Shown: positions 44,005 to 55,114 of the stretch, one piece after another
Layout: each line of letters begins with the position of its first letter
Numbering within the stretch: position 1 is the stretch's first letter
From: Kushneria avicenniae
GTDB lineage: Bacteria > Pseudomonadota > Gammaproteobacteria > Pseudomonadales > Halomonadaceae
DNA: 64,000 bases
Direction: 5' to 3'
NCBI RefSeq assembly: GCF_900112585.1
Contig: NZ_FOLY01000007.1
Coordinates: forward strand, 62,001 to 126,000
The notes under the pieces: model-generated
Told to the model about the DNA's origin: nothing
Database searches by the model: none
What the model saw: the letters and a program-made list of their open reading frames with translations, nothing else
Position numbers and translations under genes: made by a program

Positions 44005-44870
44005 CTACAGCCGCTCGTTGACACTGACACCAGCAGGAATGGCCTCACGATCGATGGTCACTGCGTAATCCTGAAAGCGTCGCGCTGGCGTATCAGCTTC
44101 TCCTTCGACACGCGTAACCGTGACGCTGTCGAACAGTCGATGTGCCGGCGCATTGCCCATGGCATGATCGTGCTTGAATATGATCAGCTTGCGTGCGGAC
44201 ATCTCTCCCCTGGCCGCAGAGCGATCGTGTTCGAACATGTTGATCAGCGAGCGCCACAACAGTTCAAGATCGTCCTCTGAAAAACCGGTGCGCTCTGCAA
44301 GCTTTGCAGAAACGTAGCCGTGTACGCGATAAAGGCCGTAAGGGATGATGTGCTTGCGCCCCATGGTGCGCTCTTTTTCAAGATCCTTTTCGTTGGTCAC
44401 GGCCATGCGCGTGATCGAGACTTCCATCGGCACGACCGGATCGATGGAGCTTGCAAACGCCAGCTGTACCGGACCACGTACCTGACCGGAGTTGACTTCG
44501 GTCGTCATCACGGCGCCAAAGGTGCGTACATCAAAGAAGTTGTTGCACATCCAGCCGGTCAGCTCACGTGCCTTTGCCTGCTCCTTGGGCAGTTTCTTGG
44601 CCTCATGCTTGATTCCCAGGGCGTCGTAAGCCTTCTTGTGCTGATTATTGAGGACCGTTTTCTCCTGCATGTAGATGGCATGGCCCGCTTCTTCTTCCTT
44701 TTCCAGCGCCACATAATTGCGAATCTTGCGCTTGAGACAGACATCCGTCACCAGCCCCTGATTGGTTTCGGGATCCAGCCTTGGCAGATTGCCGGCATCC
44801 GGATCGCCATTGGGATTGCCGTTGGTCACATCAAAGAGCAGGACAAATTCGTAGCGGTTGGCAATGGCGG

Positions 44871-44874
<4 letters not shown>
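44005..44874 (-). CDS. cas7: Cas7 backbone protein (Csd2, type I-C)
   Basis: A 289-residue Cas7/Csd2. It starts with the RAMP strand YEFVLLFDVTNGNPNGDPDAG and has LVTDVCLKRKIRNYV and NNFFDVRTFGAVMTT, the family signatures. Several copies wrap the crRNA in Cascade/I-C. Its start overlaps the cas8c stop by 4 bp, giving translational coupling. Confidence 0.95.
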
Positions 44875-47359
<2,485 letters not shown>

Positions 47360-47378
47360 TCATTGACGCTCGACAGGT

Positions 47379-49625
47379 TCACCACAGATTGGACTCGGCT
47401 GATCGAAAATCAGGTTCATGCCAGTTCAGCCCTGCTTGCAGGCTATAGAGATTGTCGTTCAGTTCACCGGGGCGCTCATCGAGCAACACCACAAACTGCT
47501 CTCCGAATTTATCCGGCTCTACAGCAACAATGACGCCGGCCTGCTCCAGTGCACGAAATCCCTGCTGCGGCACCTGCACGGTATAGGACTGAAGCTCACG
47601 CGCCACGGCACCCGCTGTCTCGACCCACGACAATCGGTTGATCGCGTCTCGAGCATCCTGATCAAAGGGAATAATGACGCTTCGCTGGGTGTTCTCGATC
47701 AGGCGATATTTCTGTTCCAGCGTTTCAAACGGCAGACCATCAAGCCGGCCCTTCTCGATCAGTGACAGCAGCTCATATCTGTCCAGTCTCTGATCCTGTT
47801 GCCAATAGAGCAGCCGAAAGTAGGCTTCAATAGCGGTGGGTGACAACGGATCATCGCCATGGTGGTGCAGCACTTCGCGAGTGGTCTGCGCGAACTGCTT
47901 CAGCTCCGGCGGCGGTGCCCAGTCCTCATTAAGCGTGGCGAAAATACGCACTTCGCTGTCTACTGCGGTACGCCGTCCTTCCCGATTGCAACGCCCGGCC
48001 GCCTGGGCAATCGAATCAAGACCCGCCTCGGCACGCAGTAGACGGGGGAAGTCGACATCGACCCCGGCCTCGATCAGGGAGGTCGAGACGACCCGACAGG
48101 GCTGCCCATCCTTGAGCGCCTGTCGGATCCTGACCAATACCTGACGACGATGAACGGCGCACATGGCTGTGGTGAGATGAAAGGCACCCGGCTTATCTGC
48201 GATGGATTCAAACAGCGCGCGCGCATGGCGCCGATTGTTGACGATACACAGCACCTGCTCAACCTCGAGCAGCTCTTCACGCAGCGCCTTATCATCCAGC
48301 GTTCCGATATGGCGTACGGTGACTCGCTCAAGCTGGCGGTAGAGCCGCTCGGGTTCCAGCGCGAGTTCACGCAGATCACGCAGCCCGCCAGTAAAACTGC
48401 GTTCGGGCTCATCGGTTTCGGCCAGCGCCGGTTGGGTTGCCGTACAAAGCACGATACTGGCGTGATAGTTACGCGCCAGCTCATCCAGGGCTGCAACGCT
48501 TGGTCGCAGCAGAGACAGCGGCATGGTCTGGGCTTCATCCAGGATAACAACGCTTCGAGCGATATTATGTAGCTTGCGACATCGCGACGTTTTCGCAGCA
48601 AACAGGCTTTCAAAAAACTGCACGGCGGTCGTGACCACGATGGGCGCATCCCAGTTTTCACTGTCACGCTTGAGCTTGTCGCGGCTGTCACGATCAAAAT
48701 GACCGTCATTAATATCAAAGGCACTGTGATGCTCCAGCACTGCCGCCTCCCCGTACAGCCCTAGCGCACGACGAAATACGGCCGCGTTCTGCTCAACAAT
48801 GCTGGTAAAGGGAATGACGTAGATCACGCGATCCATGCCATGAGTGAGGGCATGGTCCAGCGCGAAGGCCAGAGAAGACAGCGTCTTGCCGCCGCCGGTG
48901 GGGACCGTCAGCGTAAATCGTCCCGGCGTCAGAATCGCCTGCTGACGAACATGCTCCAGAATTTCCCGGCGTAGACGGTTGACGTCACTGTCCGCCCTGA
49001 AGGTCTCAAGGTGAGCGTTCAGAGCATCGCGAAGTGTGGCCAGCTCAGGTCCGCCACCGCGTGACACTGGCTCACCCGCTACCCTGGCATAGAAGGCTTC
49101 GGTTTCGAGATAGTCGGCATCGACCAGACAGGAGAACAGCATGCGGGTGAGAAAGGCATACTGAAAAAAGGCACGATCACGGCAAAGACTGAAGGATGGT
49201 GACGCCAGATCGTCCGGCAATTCGACTTCCTGCTTCCAGACATCTGCCAGCGCCGGTACTTCTGCCTGCAAACGTTGTGTCAGCGAGGTACGTTCCCCAT
49301 TATCACGGCCATTGGCCAGGCCGGCATGGTGACCGGCAATGGCATAGGCCAGCAGATCGCCGACGCCGCCCGGGAAGCGCTCGCGTGCCACGATGGCGCC
49401 CGCCGTGGAGTGATCGACACGCTTTTGGGCGCCCTGTAGCCGTTGCTGAAAGTCAGCACTGTACTTGCCCAAATCATGCAGCAGTCCGGCAACGCGGCCC
49501 GTCTCAGCCATGCCGAAGCGCCCCGCACGTTCACTTGCAAGTCTGGCGACAGTCTCAAGGTGATCCACCAGAATCTGCCAGTCGTGTTCATCCCCGGCAG
49601 TTGTGCTATGGGCATAAAAGGACAT
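47379..49625 (-). CDS. cas3: Cas3 helicase-nuclease (type I-C)
   Basis: A 748-residue Cas3. The HD nuclease is N-terminal (LLHDLGKYS, H50 and D51, then AIAGHHAGLANG). The helicase has Walker A TVPTGGGKTLSS, motif II ILDEAQ, motif III SIVLCTATQP-like and motif VI QAAGRCNREGR. It is recruited by Cascade and degrades the non-target strand. No clear Shine-Dalgarno precedes the ATG at 49625. It is the first gene of the operon, and the 350-bp gap to higB must hold the cas promoter. Confidence 0.95.
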   Translation of the reverse strand: MSFYAHSTTAGDEHDWQILVDHLETVARLASERAGRFGMAETGRVAGLLHDLGKYSADFQQRLQGAQKRVDHSTAGAIVARERFPGGVGDLLAYAIAGHHAGLANGRDNGERTSLTQRLQAEVPALADVWKQEVELPDDLASPSFSLCRDRAFFQYAFLTRMLFSCLVDADYLETEAFYARVAGEPVSRGGGPELATLRDALNAHLETFRADSDVNRLRREILEHVRQQAILTPGRFTLTVPTGGGKTLSSLAFALDHALTHGMDRVIYVIPFTSIVEQNAAVFRRALGLYGEAAVLEHHSAFDINDGHFDRDSRDKLKRDSENWDAPIVVTTAVQFFESLFAAKTSRCRKLHNIARSVVILDEAQTMPLSLLRPSVAALDELARNYHASIVLCTATQPALAETDEPERSFTGGLRDLRELALEPERLYRQLERVTVRHIGTLDDKALREELLEVEQVLCIVNNRRHARALFESIADKPGAFHLTTAMCAVHRRQVLVRIRQALKDGQPCRVVSTSLIEAGVDVDFPRLLRAEAGLDSIAQAAGRCNREGRRTAVDSEVRIFATLNEDWAPPPELKQFAQTTREVLHHHGDDPLSPTAIEAYFRLLYWQQDQRLDRYELLSLIEKGRLDGLPFETLEQKYRLIENTQRSVIIPFDQDARDAINRLSWVETAGAVARELQSYTVQVPQQGFRALEQAGVIVAVEPDKFGEQFVVLLDERPGELNDNLYSLQAGLNWHEPDFRSAESNLW

Positions 49626-49919
49626 TGTCAGGACAATACCGATCAGGTAGTTACTTGAACCTTATCGAATATAAGCTCTAACAATACCTGGAAGTAGCTA
49701 GTAAAACGTCTCCTGTTTATTAAATGCCTTTACATTTTTGCATCTTGGGCGGGCCCTTGAACATGCGAACTCTCGCGGCCATGAGCGCGCGATCAAAGGT
49801 TGGCCATCTTCAGGACATGGCCGAAATCAGGACAAGGAGACGAATTAATCGATACTAGGCTGACCATCAACAAGCATGTCCCTTCAGCATCGAATACAGT
49901 GACAAGGCTTCGCCTCCAA
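49626..49919. other. Upstream region of the cas operon
   Basis: About 300 bases with no supported gene. The 130 bases next to cas3 are AT-rich and should contain the cas promoter, but I find no convincing -35/-10 pair. The middle holds short direct echoes of AGGACATGGCC/ATCAGGACAAGGAG type with no clear meaning. Confidence 0.45.
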
Positions 49920-49948
49920 TTGTGTACCGTTAATTAACAAGATACACT
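49920..49948 (+). promoter_or_regulatory. higBA promoter with overlapping operator
   Basis: TTGTGT at 49920 and TACACT at 49943 are spaced by 17 bp, an acceptable -35/-10 pair. Between them lies the perfect 10-bp palindrome GTTAATTAAC (49929-49938), with outer arms GTGTA and TACAC placed almost symmetrically. HigA-type antitoxins bind such sites to repress their own operon. The ATG of the toxin is 25 bp downstream. Confidence 0.55.
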
Positions 49949-49972
49949 ACTCTGACTGACAGCGAGGCCGCC

Positions 49973-50251
49973 ATGATCATCAGTATCAAGCACAAGGGGC
50001 TAAAAGCGCTGTACGAGCGTGGTTTCGCAAAAGGGGTGCAGCAGGATCACGTCAAAAAACTGCGACTGATTCTGGCCGCGCTCGATGTGGCTGAAAGTCC
50101 CGACGACATGAGCCGCCCCAGCTTCAAACTGCATCCACTCAAGGGTGAAATGGCCGGTCACTGGTCGGTGTGGGTTAACGGTAACTGGCGCATAACGTGG
50201 CGCTTTACAGGCCATGATGTCGAGCTGGTCGATTATCAGGACTACCACTAA
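49973..50251 (+). CDS. higB: HigB-type mRNA interferase toxin
   Basis: A 92-residue toxin of the RelE/HigB superfamily. It has KGLKALYERGFAKGVQQDHVKKLRLILAALD, the LHPLKGEMAGHWSVWVNGNWRITWRF core that defines HigB, and the VELVDYQDYH end. HigB cuts mRNA on translating ribosomes. A GAGGC site precedes the ATG. It is followed after 35 bp by its antitoxin gene, the toxin-first order usual for hig modules. It lies between cas3 and array 2 and is divergent from cas3. Confidence 0.93.
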   Translation: MIISIKHKGLKALYERGFAKGVQQDHVKKLRLILAALDVAESPDDMSRPSFKLHPLKGEMAGHWSVWVNGNWRITWRFTGHDVELVDYQDYH

Positions 50252-50286
50252 CCAAACGGGCCGTATGTGGCCCCTGAGAGGCTTTC

Positions 50287-50574
50287 GTGTCGATGCACAA
50301 TCCGCCCCATCCGGGCGAGCTCTTGAGCGAAGATGTTATTGAGGGGCTGAGCCTGAGCGTGACAGAAGCCGCGCGCCGGCTGGGCACAACCCGTACCAAT
50401 CTCTCGCGCGTAATGCACTGTCATACGGGCATATCGGCCGACCTCGCCGACCGCCTTGAGCGCGCAGGTATCGGTACTGCCCGGCACTGGCTGGCCATGC
50501 AATCCGCATACGATCTATGGAAAGTACGCTCGCGCCCTGCTGCCCCGGTGCTACCATTGCAAACCCGCGTCTGA
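50287..50574 (+). CDS. higA: HigA-type antitoxin (XRE family)
   Basis: A 95-residue antitoxin (93 if the ATG at 50293 is used instead of GTG 50287; a GAGAGG site fits the GTG better). It starts with the family hallmark HNPPHPGELLSEDVIEGLSLSVTEAARRLGTTRTNLSRVMH, which is the XRE helix-turn-helix, and continues ISADLADRLERAGIGTARHWLAMQSAYDLW. It neutralises HigB and represses the operon. The gene ends 6 bp before the last repeat of CRISPR array 2, which is transcribed against it. Confidence 0.93.
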   Translation: MSMHNPPHPGELLSEDVIEGLSLSVTEAARRLGTTRTNLSRVMHCHTGISADLADRLERAGIGTARHWLAMQSAYDLWKVRSRPAAPVLPLQTRV

Positions 50575-50580
50575 AGTCCT

Positions 50581-51208
50581 GTTTCAATCCGGGCGGCCGT
50601 GCGGGCCGCGACTTTTGACCGGGCCCTTTGATCCAGATATAGCCCGTTTCAATCCGCGCGGCCGTGCGGGCCGCGACTATCATTGAAGGCTTGATCGGCG
50701 GCCTACAAGAGTTTCAATCCGCGCGGCCGTGCGGGCCGCGACTCAAGTGGAAGGTGTTTATATGACCAACTACTTGGTTTCAATCCGCGCGGCCGTGCGG
50801 GCCGCGACCCGGATCGGCTGATCCAGCATCTGAGCCGGAGCGCAGTTTCAATCCGCGCGGCCGTGCGGGCCGCGACTGCTGGAAGTGGTCAGCGTTCGCG
50901 TGGAGCGGCTGTTTCAATCCGCGCGGCCGTGCGGGCCGCGACCGCAGCCATACCGAGCAGGTCAATGCCGAGTACCGGTTTCAATCCGCGCGGCCGTGCG
51001 GGCCGCGACTAGCTGGAAAGCAGATATCGAGGCCGGAAGGCTTTGTTTCAATCCGCGCGGCCGTGCGGGCCGCGACTTGCCGCCTTTGATGGCCATGGTC
51101 ACCTCACGTGTTTCAATCCGCGCGGCCGTGCGGGCCGCGACTTCAAAAAATTCATGGTCGTTGTTCGCGAGGCTAAGTTTCAATCCGCGCGGCCGTGCGG
51201 GCCGCGAC
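50581..51208 (-). CRISPR. CRISPR array 2, type I-C, 10 repeats and 9 spacers
   Basis: Ten 32-nt repeats start at 50581, 50646, 50711, 50777, 50845, 50911, 50978, 51045, 51110 and 51177. Spacers are 33-36 nt. The repeat (GTTTCAATCCGCGCGGCCGT then GCGGGCCGCGAC on the plus strand) differs from the array 1 repeat by the GGCC/GACCC change and is one base shorter. Only the first (50581) has a substitution, as expected for the trailer end. The minus-strand stem is 6 bp with a 5-nt loop. The leader is on the right; transcription is leftward into higA. Confidence 0.98.
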
Positions 51209-51380
51209 TGCCTATTCATAAATCATTGATATAAATTTGAAAAATCTTTTGTACAAGCGGGCCTTGAATAAATTTTGTCGTGCGAAGGTTCTACATTCGC
51301 TGACAACAAAAAATATATACAGAATCAAAAGCTTGCCAAAGCGCGAGCCTGCCTGAGAATGCGAGGACATTACAGGTTCG
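51209..51380 (-). promoter_or_regulatory. Leader of CRISPR array 2 with a clear promoter
   Basis: An AT-rich leader. On the minus strand TTGTAC (complement of 51251-51256) and TATATC (51228-51233) are spaced by exactly 17 bp, a good sigma-70 promoter whose start would lie just before the first repeat. The 20 bases next to the repeat match those of leader 1 at 15 positions. Confidence 0.8.
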
Positions 51381-51412
51381 CGGACACAAAAAAGCCCCGC
51401 CGGAGCGGGGCA
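51381..51412 (-). terminator. Terminator of the outer-membrane protein gene
   Basis: On the minus strand a GCCCCGCTCCGGCGGGGC hairpin is followed by six T. It ends the outer-membrane gene and is the better-preserved partner of 41127-41158 (two mismatches in 32). Confidence 0.9.
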
Positions 51413-51432
51413 GACCTCACGAGAAACCGGGA

Positions 51433-52104
51433 TTAAAACGTGTATTCGATACCAATGACGGCGACCGGATAGACGTTGTATTTGTTCAACTCATCTCGCG
51501 CATCATCTTCAGCATCAGAAGCATAGGCGCGAGCTGCAGGGGCCAAAGGTGAATTTGTGATAGGCCCTCTGGCATTTACCGATACAGAGGGGTCAATCAG
51601 GAATGCGCCGGCTTCAGCGTAGAAACCCAAGCCCTGCTTCGAGCTGTTGCGCCAGCCAAGACCCAAATAGGGCTCGACACCGTCAGAAAGCTCGGCCTTG
51701 CCGTCCAGATAGCCAAAGTCACGCGGAATAGTGACGTTATCCCCTTGATAATCTACCGAGGCGCGCCCGATTGCATTAATGCGAATATCGGGTCTTACCG
51801 CACCGGCCGACAGAAAAAAGCCGCTGTTGACCCACGGATAAACATCCAGCTTGAGGCTGTAAACGTTGATATCGACTTCACCCTCGTAATCAACGTCATT
51901 GATGGATTTATCCAGGTCATCGTAATTATAACCGCTGTACCCCGCCGTCAGGGCAAAGTGATCATGAAAACGCCAGCTGACGTTGGCCCCCAGACCGGTC
52001 GTACCGGCACTGCCGGCGACCGACCAGTGATCTTCGGCCATGGCCGCGGCGCTGGTGGCCATCAGCAGGGACCCGGTGATTACAGCAGTTGCGATACGAC
52101 GCAT
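51433..52104 (-). CDS. Outer-membrane beta-barrel protein
   Basis: A 223-residue protein with a signal peptide (cleavage near AAAMAED, residue 23). The mature chain alternates as beta strands (WSVAGSAGTTGLGANVSWRFHDHFALTAGYSGYNY) and ends YPVAVIGIEYTF with the terminal Phe required for barrel insertion. The form GLGANVSWR and LKLDVYPW resemble small OmpA/OmpW-like eight-stranded barrels. Start at 52104 with a GAGGG site. Function unknown. Confidence 0.82.
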   Translation of the reverse strand: MRRIATAVITGSLLMATSAAAMAEDHWSVAGSAGTTGLGANVSWRFHDHFALTAGYSGYNYDDLDKSINDVDYEGEVDINVYSLKLDVYPWVNSGFFLSAGAVRPDIRINAIGRASVDYQGDNVTIPRDFGYLDGKAELSDGVEPYLGLGWRNSSKQGLGFYAEAGAFLIDPSVSVNARGPITNSPLAPAARAYASDAEDDARDELNKYNVYPVAVIGIEYTF

Positions 52105-52318
52105 GACGTGCCCTCGTGGAGAATGATCGATGTTCCGGTGCGCCGATAGCGTCGGCGTCATTTAGTAACGCTGAGTCTACTCAGCGCTCCGGTAATCGAT
52201 CGAAAGAAAAGCGCGGCTTTGGGACTGTATTTCTCATGCGAGAGGCTTCGCCGTCGTTTCGGATGAGGCAGACGCTGCGCTATTCTTGAGCCTTCATGAG
52301 GCGATCGGGAGCCAGACA

Positions 52319-52678
52319 ATGTCATCACTGCGCGATCAGTTGAGCCGCAAGGTGTACTCCACCGAGACCGGCGACATGCGCAAGCACGACGAGGCCGATG
52401 AGCAAAAGGCGCAGGATGAGACGCGCCTGGCAGGGCTTGATGGGATCGTGCGCATCAAACGCGAAACCGCCGGGCGCAAGGGCAAGGGCGTGACCACGCT
52501 GCACGGCATACCGCTGGCAAGCGACGAGCTGAAAACCCTGATGCAGGCGCTCAAGAAGCGCTGCGGCAGCGGCGGGTCGCTCAAGGAAGGCGTGATCGAA
52601 ATTCAGGGCGATCACCGTGAGACGCTGCGCGCCGAGCTGGAAAAGCGCGGCTACACCGTCAGGCTGGCAGGAGGCTGA
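52319..52678 (+). CDS. yciH: SUI1-domain translation factor (YciH-like)
   Basis: A 119-residue protein with a C-terminal SUI1/eIF1 domain (residues 40-115): IVRIKRETAGRKGKGVTTLHGIPL, then LKKRCGSGGSLKEGVIEIQGDHRETLRAELEKRGYTVRLAGG, nearly the complete bacterial signature. YciH-type proteins influence the fidelity of translation initiation. The ATG at 52319 has a GGGAG site. It is followed after 2 bp by a lipoprotein gene. Confidence 0.92.
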   Translation: MSSLRDQLSRKVYSTETGDMRKHDEADEQKAQDETRLAGLDGIVRIKRETAGRKGKGVTTLHGIPLASDELKTLMQALKKRCGSGGSLKEGVIEIQGDHRETLRAELEKRGYTVRLAGG

Positions 52679-52680
52679 TC

Positions 52681-53100
52681 ATGCAGCGTCGTCGTTTTCC
52701 CGCGTTACCGGCCATGGCGCCGCTGGTCATGATGACCCTTCTCAGCGGCTGCTCGCTGTTTTCAAGTGGCCCCGATTTCGCCACGCTCTCGGGTGAAGCG
52801 TTCAGCGATGAGCAGGCGCCTATCGCATCCGATGCCCGGCTGGACATCCGCCTGCTCGATGTCACCGACGGGCGAACCACCGTTGCTCAGGTCGATCAGA
52901 ACACCCACGGGCGCTGGCCGGTGCCCTTCATGTTGCAGTATGACCGCCACCATATCGATGATGATCGTCGCTACGCGCTCAGCGCCGCCCTGCGTGAAGG
53001 CGACGATACGCGCTATCTGACTCTGGAGCCGCTGCCGGTGCTGACCGATGGCGCACCCTCGCAGCAGGTGCGCGTGCCGCTGACACCGGTCAACCGGTAA
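52681..53100 (+). CDS. YbaY family lipoprotein
   Basis: A 139-residue lipoprotein. The signal ends LLSGC (Cys 24). The remaining part is a YbaY-like beta-sandwich: LSGEAFSDEQAPIASDARLDIRLLDVTDG, then VPFMLQYDRHHIDDDRRYALSAALREG and VRVPLTPV at the end. Role unknown; such proteins are common in the outer membrane. It follows yciH by 2 bp and overlaps the convergent sirtuin gene by 11 bp. Confidence 0.82.
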   Translation: MQRRRFPALPAMAPLVMMTLLSGCSLFSSGPDFATLSGEAFSDEQAPIASDARLDIRLLDVTDGRTTVAQVDQNTHGRWPVPFMLQYDRHHIDDDRRYALSAALREGDDTRYLTLEPLPVLTDGAPSQQVRVPLTPVNR

Positions 53101-53956
53101 CGCTTGATGTCCGAGCGTCTGACAGCCCGGCCAGCAGGGCGGTCAGGCTCTCGTCGATGGGCGCCTCGCACTTGAGGGTGAACAGCGCATCTGCCCGGGT
53201 GTGACCGCGGTTGATACAGGCCAGCGGCATGCCCTGTGCGGCGGCGTGGCGGGCGAAGCGAAAGCCTGAAAACACCATGAGTGAGGAGCCCACTACCAGC
53301 AGGGCCTGGCTGTCATCAAGCATCGACATGGCGCGCTCGAGCCGCCAGCGCGGTACGTTGTCGCCGAAAAACACCACATCAGGCTTGAGAATACCGTGAC
53401 CGCAGCGCGGGCAGTCCGGCAGCTGAAAGCCCGAGAAGTCCACGTCGTCGAGATAGGCATCACCATCCGGGGCAACCTCGGCCTCCATCCCTGCCCAGTC
53501 GGGATTGAGCGTGGCCAGATGCTCGTGGAGCACGTGGCGGCGCACCAGCAGATTACACTGCATGCAGCGCACCAGATCGGCTCGCCCATGTAGATCCACC
53601 ACGCGCTTGCTGCCTGCCTTTTGGTGTAGACGATCGACGTTCTGTGTGATGATCCCCTCGATAAAGCCCTGCGCCTCGAGCTCGGCCAGCGTGTGATGAG
53701 CACGCCCGGGCGAGGCGCTCGCCAGCAGACGAAAGCCGACCAGACTGCGCGCCCAGTAACGCTGACGGCCAAGGTGGCTTTTCATGTAGACCTGATGGGT
53801 CATGGGCGGCGGGCGTTTCCATGCGCCTGCTTCATCCCGATAATCGGGAATGCCGCTGTCGGTACTGACCCCGGCGCCGGTCAGCACGCACAGACGTGGA
53901 TAGCGCCTGACAAGATCGATCAGTGCCTGCCCACAGGCCTGCGATTCACTGCTCAT
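53090..53956 (-). CDS. Sir2 family NAD-dependent protein deacylase
   Basis: A 288-residue sirtuin. NAD-binding [23 protein letters not shown], the catalytic His in [10 protein letters not shown] and the four zinc cysteines (CMQC and CPRCG) are all present, then FFGDNVP and VVGSSLMV. It removes acyl groups from lysines using NAD. The ATG at 53956 follows AGGAG. It is a stand-alone metabolic-type sirtuin; nothing beside it suggests an antiphage Sir2 system. Confidence 0.92.
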   Translation of the reverse strand: MSSESQACGQALIDLVRRYPRLCVLTGAGVSTDSGIPDYRDEAGAWKRPPPMTHQVYMKSHLGRQRYWARSLVGFRLLASASPGRAHHTLAELEAQGFIEGIITQNVDRLHQKAGSKRVVDLHGRADLVRCMQCNLLVRRHVLHEHLATLNPDWAGMEAEVAPDGDAYLDDVDFSGFQLPDCPRCGHGILKPDVVFFGDNVPRWRLERAMSMLDDSQALLVVGSSLMVFSGFRFARHAAAQGMPLACINRGHTRADALFTLKCEAPIDESLTALLAGLSDARTSSVTG

Positions 53957-54073
53957 GATCACTCCTCATGACCTGCCGGCCGAACGATGAATTCAGAAGG
54001 CAAAATGGTGGCCGAGCATGGATGACAACCCCGCAGAACGCTAGACTACCCTCCTACCTACCGGGATGACGTC

Positions 54074-54982
54074 ATGCGCTGGCTGGAATATCTGCTTCCC
54101 CTGATTTTTCTGACCCCCCTGTTCGCCACGGCCGTGGTCGTGCTCGGGCTGCGCCATCTGTTTCAGGACAAGCCCGGCTTTTCTCCTTCCGGCCATCGGC
54201 TCAGACAGTCCGGCAACCGCTTTCGCGAACGGCTGGCCGAGGCGCGCGTCAGGCTCTTTCTGGCCGGCGCCATGGGGCCTGTCCTGGCGATCACACCGCT
54301 GATCTATGGCATGGGCCGCATGCTGTTTTCGTCGCATCAGGACTGGCTCGAATGGAGCCTCTATGGATTGATTACCACGATCGCGGCACTGATCGTGGGC
54401 GCTTTCATGATGGCACTTTCCTACCGGATTTCGAATCTGCGCCTGCGTCTGGCCGGAGCGATGAACGTGGCACACGATCTGCAGAGCCTTCTGCACCGGC
54501 CGCATCAGAGCGTGTGCATCTTCCATGACGTCCCGGCCGAAAACTTCACCATCGATCATGTGGTGGTCACTGAGCACGGCATCTTTTCGCTGCTGGTGCG
54601 CACCCGTCAGGTCGGTCCCGAGGCGGCGCCCAACAGCCCCCGCAGACTGCGACTTGACGGCGACCGGCTCTACTTCCCCGATCATGACGAGACGCGCCCG
54701 GTGCGCGAGGCGCAGCGGGCACGGCGCTGGCTGCACGAGCGCCTGAGCCGCGACTGCAAGCGTGATATCCCTGTACAGGGCCTGCTGGTGCTGCCGGGCT
54801 GGCGTATCGAGCGGGTCAACAGCAGTGACGAGGTTCAGGTGCTGGGCGACAACGAGGTGCTCACGCATCTGCAGAGCGATGCTGATTCACAGGCTCAGCC
54901 CCTGCACGACGATATTCTGAAGGCACTGGTACGCCTGACCGACGATCAGCAGAGCCACCACGCGCTGTCGTCGACGCCCTGA
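54074..54982 (+). CDS. NERD-domain membrane protein
   Basis: A 302-residue protein. Hydrophobic segments lie at about 8-28, 60-80 and 95-115; after the last, a NERD-like nuclease-related domain follows (about 135-250), with HRPHQSVCIFHDVPAENFTIDHVVVTEHGIFSLLVRTRQV, where the Asp-His strand and the I-F-S-L strand are the family core. In many NERD proteins a K follows (V-K-T/N); here it is VRTR. Role unknown; the domain faces the cytoplasm. No ribosome site stands out. Confidence 0.75.
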   Translation: MRWLEYLLPLIFLTPLFATAVVVLGLRHLFQDKPGFSPSGHRLRQSGNRFRERLAEARVRLFLAGAMGPVLAITPLIYGMGRMLFSSHQDWLEWSLYGLITTIAALIVGAFMMALSYRISNLRLRLAGAMNVAHDLQSLLHRPHQSVCIFHDVPAENFTIDHVVVTEHGIFSLLVRTRQVGPEAAPNSPRRLRLDGDRLYFPDHDETRPVREAQRARRWLHERLSRDCKRDIPVQGLLVLPGWRIERVNSSDEVQVLGDNEVLTHLQSDADSQAQPLHDDILKALVRLTDDQQSHHALSSTP

Positions 54983-55114
54983 GCGGTGCCGCCTCTACCC
55001 TTCGCTGCCCGGACGACCTGATGGCCGCCGGGCGCTACCCATTTTGACGACGATCAACGGTGCGCTCCTGCAAAAGGAGGCTGCGGGCGCATCGCGTTGG
55101 ACAAGGAGTGCTTC

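Noticed and set aside
53090-54982. Sir2 and NERD genes near the CRISPR locus as a possible defence island
   Set aside because: The sirtuin has all residues of a metabolic deacylase, and neither gene has a partner typical of Sir2- or NERD-based defence systems. The two are separated from the CRISPR locus by housekeeping genes.
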